Shown: positions 13,963 through 16,074 of the stretch, in pieces
Layout of the letters: each line of letters begins with the position of its first letter
Position numbering within the stretch: position 1 is the stretch's first letter
Source of the DNA: DATKZB01 sp035528235
GTDB taxonomy: Bacteria > Planctomycetota > Phycisphaerae > FEN-1346
Reading direction: 5' to 3'
Assembly: GCA_035528235.1 (NCBI GenBank)
Contig: DATKZB010000096.1
Coordinates: 1-16,074, forward strand
Length of the DNA: 16,074 bases
Translations under genes and position numbers: made by a program
Notes under the pieces: model-generated
What the model saw: only the letters and a program-made list of their open reading frames with translations
What the model was told of the DNA's origin: nothing
Databases searched by the model: none

Positions 13963-14092
13963 CTACTCCTACAACGCAACTTGTCGCGCGGCGGCCTTCC
14001 CAGGCCGCCGCGATCGGGCCTGACGCATGTACCTGGCGGCCTAGGAAGGCCGCCAGGCGGGATGAAGTAGCGAAGTTGCGTTGTAGGACTAC
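13963..14092. mobile_element. MITE/REPIN-like element with 16-bp TIRs and 4-bp direct repeats
   Basis: Perfect 16-base terminal inverted repeats, TCCTACAACGCAACTT (13967-13982) and its complement (14073-14088), bound a 122-bp unit. The direct repeat CTAC flanks it on both sides (13963-13966 and 14089-14092), as a target-site duplication would. Inside are two hairpins with perfect 11-bp stems: 13987-13997 with 14002-14012 (loop TCCC) and 14032-14042 with 14047-14057 (loop AGGA). The second is the inverted copy of the first (21 of 26 match). It encodes nothing. The right CTAC copy includes the TAG stop of the ABC transporter gene. Confidence 0.68.
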
Positions 14093-15918
14093 TCCGCCCG
14101 GATAAACTCCTTGTACATGGCTGCGTATCGGCCCCCGGCCGCGAGGAGTTCGGCGTGGGGGCCCTCCTCGGTAATGCGACCGTCTTCGACGACGAGCACG
14201 CGGTCGGCCCGGTGGACGGTCGAGAGCCGGTGGGCCACGATGAAGCACGTCCGCCGCTCGGTCAGCTGCCGCAGGGCATCCTGGATTTCGAGTTCGGCCT
14301 GGGTGTCGACGGACGAGGTCGCCTCGTCGAGAATCAGGATGCGCGGGTCGGCCAGCATCGCCCGGGTGAAACAGATGAGTTGCCGCTGCCCGGCCGAGAG
14401 CGACTCGCCGCGTTCACCGACCTCGGTCTGGTACCCCTTGGGCAGGGCCTCGACGGCCCGGTGGCTGCCGATCTGCCGGGCGCATTCGATGACCTCGCCG
14501 TCGGTGGCACTGGGCCGACCGTAGCGGATGTTATCCATGACGGTGCCGGAGAACAGGAAATTCTCCTGGAGCACGATGCCGGTGCGGCGGTGGAGGGCGT
14601 CGAGCGCGATGTTCTTGACGTCCCAGTCGTCGATGCGGACGCTGCCCTGCTGCGTCTCGTAGAAGCGGGAGATCAGGCGGCACATGGTCGTCTTGCCGGC
14701 GCCGGTCGGGCCCACCAGGGCGATGACCTCGCCCGGCCTGGCCCTGAACGAGACGTCGTGCAGAATCCGGTCGCCCTCCTTGTACTCGAACGTGACGTGG
14801 TCGAACGTCACGGCCCCCTGGAAGTCGGCGGGATTGACGGCGCTGGGCCGGTCGACGATCTGGGGCTCGGTGTCGAGGACCTCAATGACCCGGTCGAGGG
14901 CCGCCAGCGAATGCAGCAACTGGTTGTACAGGTGGCTCAGCATATCGATGGGGCGGAAAAACATGGCGGCGTAGGCCAGGAAGGCCGCCACCTCGCCCGG
15001 CGTGGCCGTGCCCCGCGACACGCGGTACGAGCCCATCAGGATGACCACCACGGTGGCGTAGAGACGCAGGGAGCCGATGCCGATCATGTACCGGTTATGC
15101 ACGCGCTGGGTCTCGACGCGGGTGGTGTAAAGGTCGCTCGTCAGGTTCGAGAAGATCGCCATGTTCTTGGCTTCTCGGGCGAATGCCTGGATGACGCGCG
15201 CCCCGGCGATCGACTCGGCCACGTTGGCCGTCAGGCGGCCGGTCTGGGCCCGCACCTGCCGCCACGCCTCGGTCGCACGGACGCGGAACCGCCGCGTCAG
15301 CAGCACCAGCACCGGCAGAATCGGGAACACCGCCAGGAACAGGACCCAGTCTTTCCAGAGCATCACCGCGACGACGCCCACAAGTTGAAAGACCGCCGCC
15401 GTGATATGGTTCGGCGCCCACGAGACGGCGTCCTGAAGGGCATCCATGTCGCTCGTGCCGCGGGCGATCAACTGGCCCGCCTTCCACTTGTCGTAGAACG
15501 CCGGGCTCAGCCGGTGCAGGTGGGCAAAGTACTTGCCGCGCATCTGGTACATGAACCACTGCGCGAAGGTGCTTGTCCGACGAATCTCGAAGAACCGGAC
15601 CACCTGGGAAAGCCCGAACAGGCCGACGAACACGCCCGTGACCACGAGGATGCGGTCCCACGCCCCCCCGACGATGGCCGCCTTCTCGGTCTCGGCCGCA
15701 ACCGCGAGGGCCTTCGTCGCACCGACAACGCCGTCGATGGCAGTCTGGAGCAGTTGCGGCACCGCCAGTTCGACAGCCGTCAGGACAAGCGTCAACGAGA
15801 CGTTGAGGGCAATGGCCCGGCGGTGCGGCCGCAGCCACACCAGCAGCCGCTTCAGGGCCGGGCGGCTCAGGTGTTTCGGCTGTTCGTGTTCGGGGTTGAC
15901 GGCGGGCCTGGGGCTCAC
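14089..15918 (-). CDS. ABC exporter half-transporter (fused membrane and ATPase domains)
   Basis: 609 aa from GTG 15918. The start is set by GGAGGA six bases upstream and by a GTGA overlap with the stop of the preceding transporter gene; an upstream GTG at 15954 is rejected. Residues about 35-330 form a six-helix exporter-type membrane domain. The ATPase domain is complete: Walker A GPTGAGKT (403-410), Q-loop Gln451, signature LSAGQRQ (507-513), Walker B ILILDE with Glu532, and switch His563 in VAHRLSTV. With the overlapping upstream gene it probably forms a heterodimeric exporter of the multidrug/lipid (MsbA/BmrCD-like) type. Substrate cannot be told from sequence. Both catalytic elements are canonical, so this is the active-site half if the pair is asymmetric. 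Its stop codon overlaps the direct repeat of the MITE-like element. Confidence 0.93.
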   Translation of the reverse strand: MSPRPAVNPEHEQPKHLSRPALKRLLVWLRPHRRAIALNVSLTLVLTAVELAVPQLLQTAIDGVVGATKALAVAAETEKAAIVGGAWDRILVVTGVFVGLFGLSQVVRFFEIRRTSTFAQWFMYQMRGKYFAHLHRLSPAFYDKWKAGQLIARGTSDMDALQDAVSWAPNHITAAVFQLVGVVAVMLWKDWVLFLAVFPILPVLVLLTRRFRVRATEAWRQVRAQTGRLTANVAESIAGARVIQAFAREAKNMAIFSNLTSDLYTTRVETQRVHNRYMIGIGSLRLYATVVVILMGSYRVSRGTATPGEVAAFLAYAAMFFRPIDMLSHLYNQLLHSLAALDRVIEVLDTEPQIVDRPSAVNPADFQGAVTFDHVTFEYKEGDRILHDVSFRARPGEVIALVGPTGAGKTTMCRLISRFYETQQGSVRIDDWDVKNIALDALHRRTGIVLQENFLFSGTVMDNIRYGRPSATDGEVIECARQIGSHRAVEALPKGYQTEVGERGESLSAGQRQLICFTRAMLADPRILILDEATSSVDTQAELEIQDALRQLTERRTCFIVAHRLSTVHRADRVLVVEDGRITEEGPHAELLAAGGRYAAMYKEFIRAE

Positions 15919-16074
15919 GACACGTCCTCCGCGTCGTCCTCGCCCAAGTGCCACTGCATCCGGACAAACTCCCGGTAGGTGCCTTCCTGCCGCACCAGTT
16001 CGTCGTGCGTGCCCTGCTGGACGATCCGCCCTCCGTCGAGGACCAGGATGAGGTCGGCGCGTTTCACGGTGGAG
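15915..16074 (-). CDS. ABC exporter half-transporter, C-terminal end only (5' part outside window)
   Basis: Fifty-two codons end at TGA 15917-15915. The visible chain, STVKRADLILVLDGGRIVQQ followed by GTHDELVRQEGTYREFVRMQ, is the last part of an ABC ATPase domain just after the switch histidine (LSTV, then VLDGGRIVE-type and GTHDEL). It is therefore the partner of the next transporter gene, with which it overlaps by four bases (GTGA), indicating translational coupling. The acidic C-terminal tail (GEDDAEDV) carries no motif. Membrane domain and active-site completeness cannot be judged. Confidence 0.9.
   Translation of the reverse strand, partial: STVKRADLILVLDGGRIVQQGTHDELVRQEGTYREFVRMQWHLGEDDAEDVS

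Noticed and set aside
13908..13979. N-terminal extension of the PHP gene to a TTG at 13979
   Set aside because: It starts inside the MITE-like terminal repeat. The PHP domain begins at once after ATG 13907 with a ribosome binding site.
14155..15978. A 607-codon plus-strand frame
   Set aside because: It is antisense to the ABC exporter, in which every ATPase motif is intact.

Overview
The window is GC-rich, densely coded and bacterial. I infer a Planctomycetota genome, possibly an uncultured Phycisphaerae-like lineage. The reasons are a membrane Ser/Thr kinase inside a Tad-type pilus locus, a degenerate J-domain protein of the 'YYGLLGL…ESD…KKRAYD' kind common in that phylum, a TadE/TadG set with long atypical sequences, and a lid-less Hsp70 beside an FHA protein. 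This is inference from protein style; no marker gene fixes the taxonomy.

Region 1 (1-7054, all minus strand) is a Tad/Flp pilus operon read from right to left: CpaF/TadA ATPase, two small Flp-like pilins, an A24 prepilin peptidase, a TadE-like pseudopilin with two extra membrane helices, a transmembrane Ser/Thr kinase with a long TPR-like exported part, and a TadG/Tad-like protein that runs off the left edge. A consensus -10 box lies just upstream of cpaF. The TadG-like start is translationally coupled to the kinase stop. TadB/TadC, TadZ and the secretin are not in the window.

Region 2 (7147-11611) holds three genes that look like a signalling and chaperone neighbourhood: a lid-less Hsp70 (minus), an FHA-TM-TPR protein (plus) divergent from it, and a J-like TM protein lacking HPD (minus) convergent with the FHA gene. 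The Hsp70/FHA spacer carries two back-to-back sigma70-type promoters. The promoter of the J-like gene is overlaid by a near-perfect AT-rich dyad that looks like an operator.

Region 3 (11743-12936) is a Pus10-type tRNA pseudouridine synthase, a family known from archaea and eukaryotes, which is unexpected in this bacterial setting.

Region 4 (12936-16074) has a PHP-family histidinol-phosphatase-like gene and a pair of ABC exporter half-transporters (minus strand, the second truncated by the window edge). Two compact palindromic elements sit here. Each has outer inverted arms and two inner 11-bp hairpins in opposite orientation, and each abuts or contains the stop codon of its neighbouring gene. 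One has perfect 16-bp terminal inverted repeats and a 4-bp direct repeat, as expected of a MITE or REPIN-like element.

No rRNA, tRNA, CRISPR array or complete insertion sequence was seen. No stretch without a gene exceeds 300 bases; the longest is the 237-bp Hsp70/FHA promoter region.
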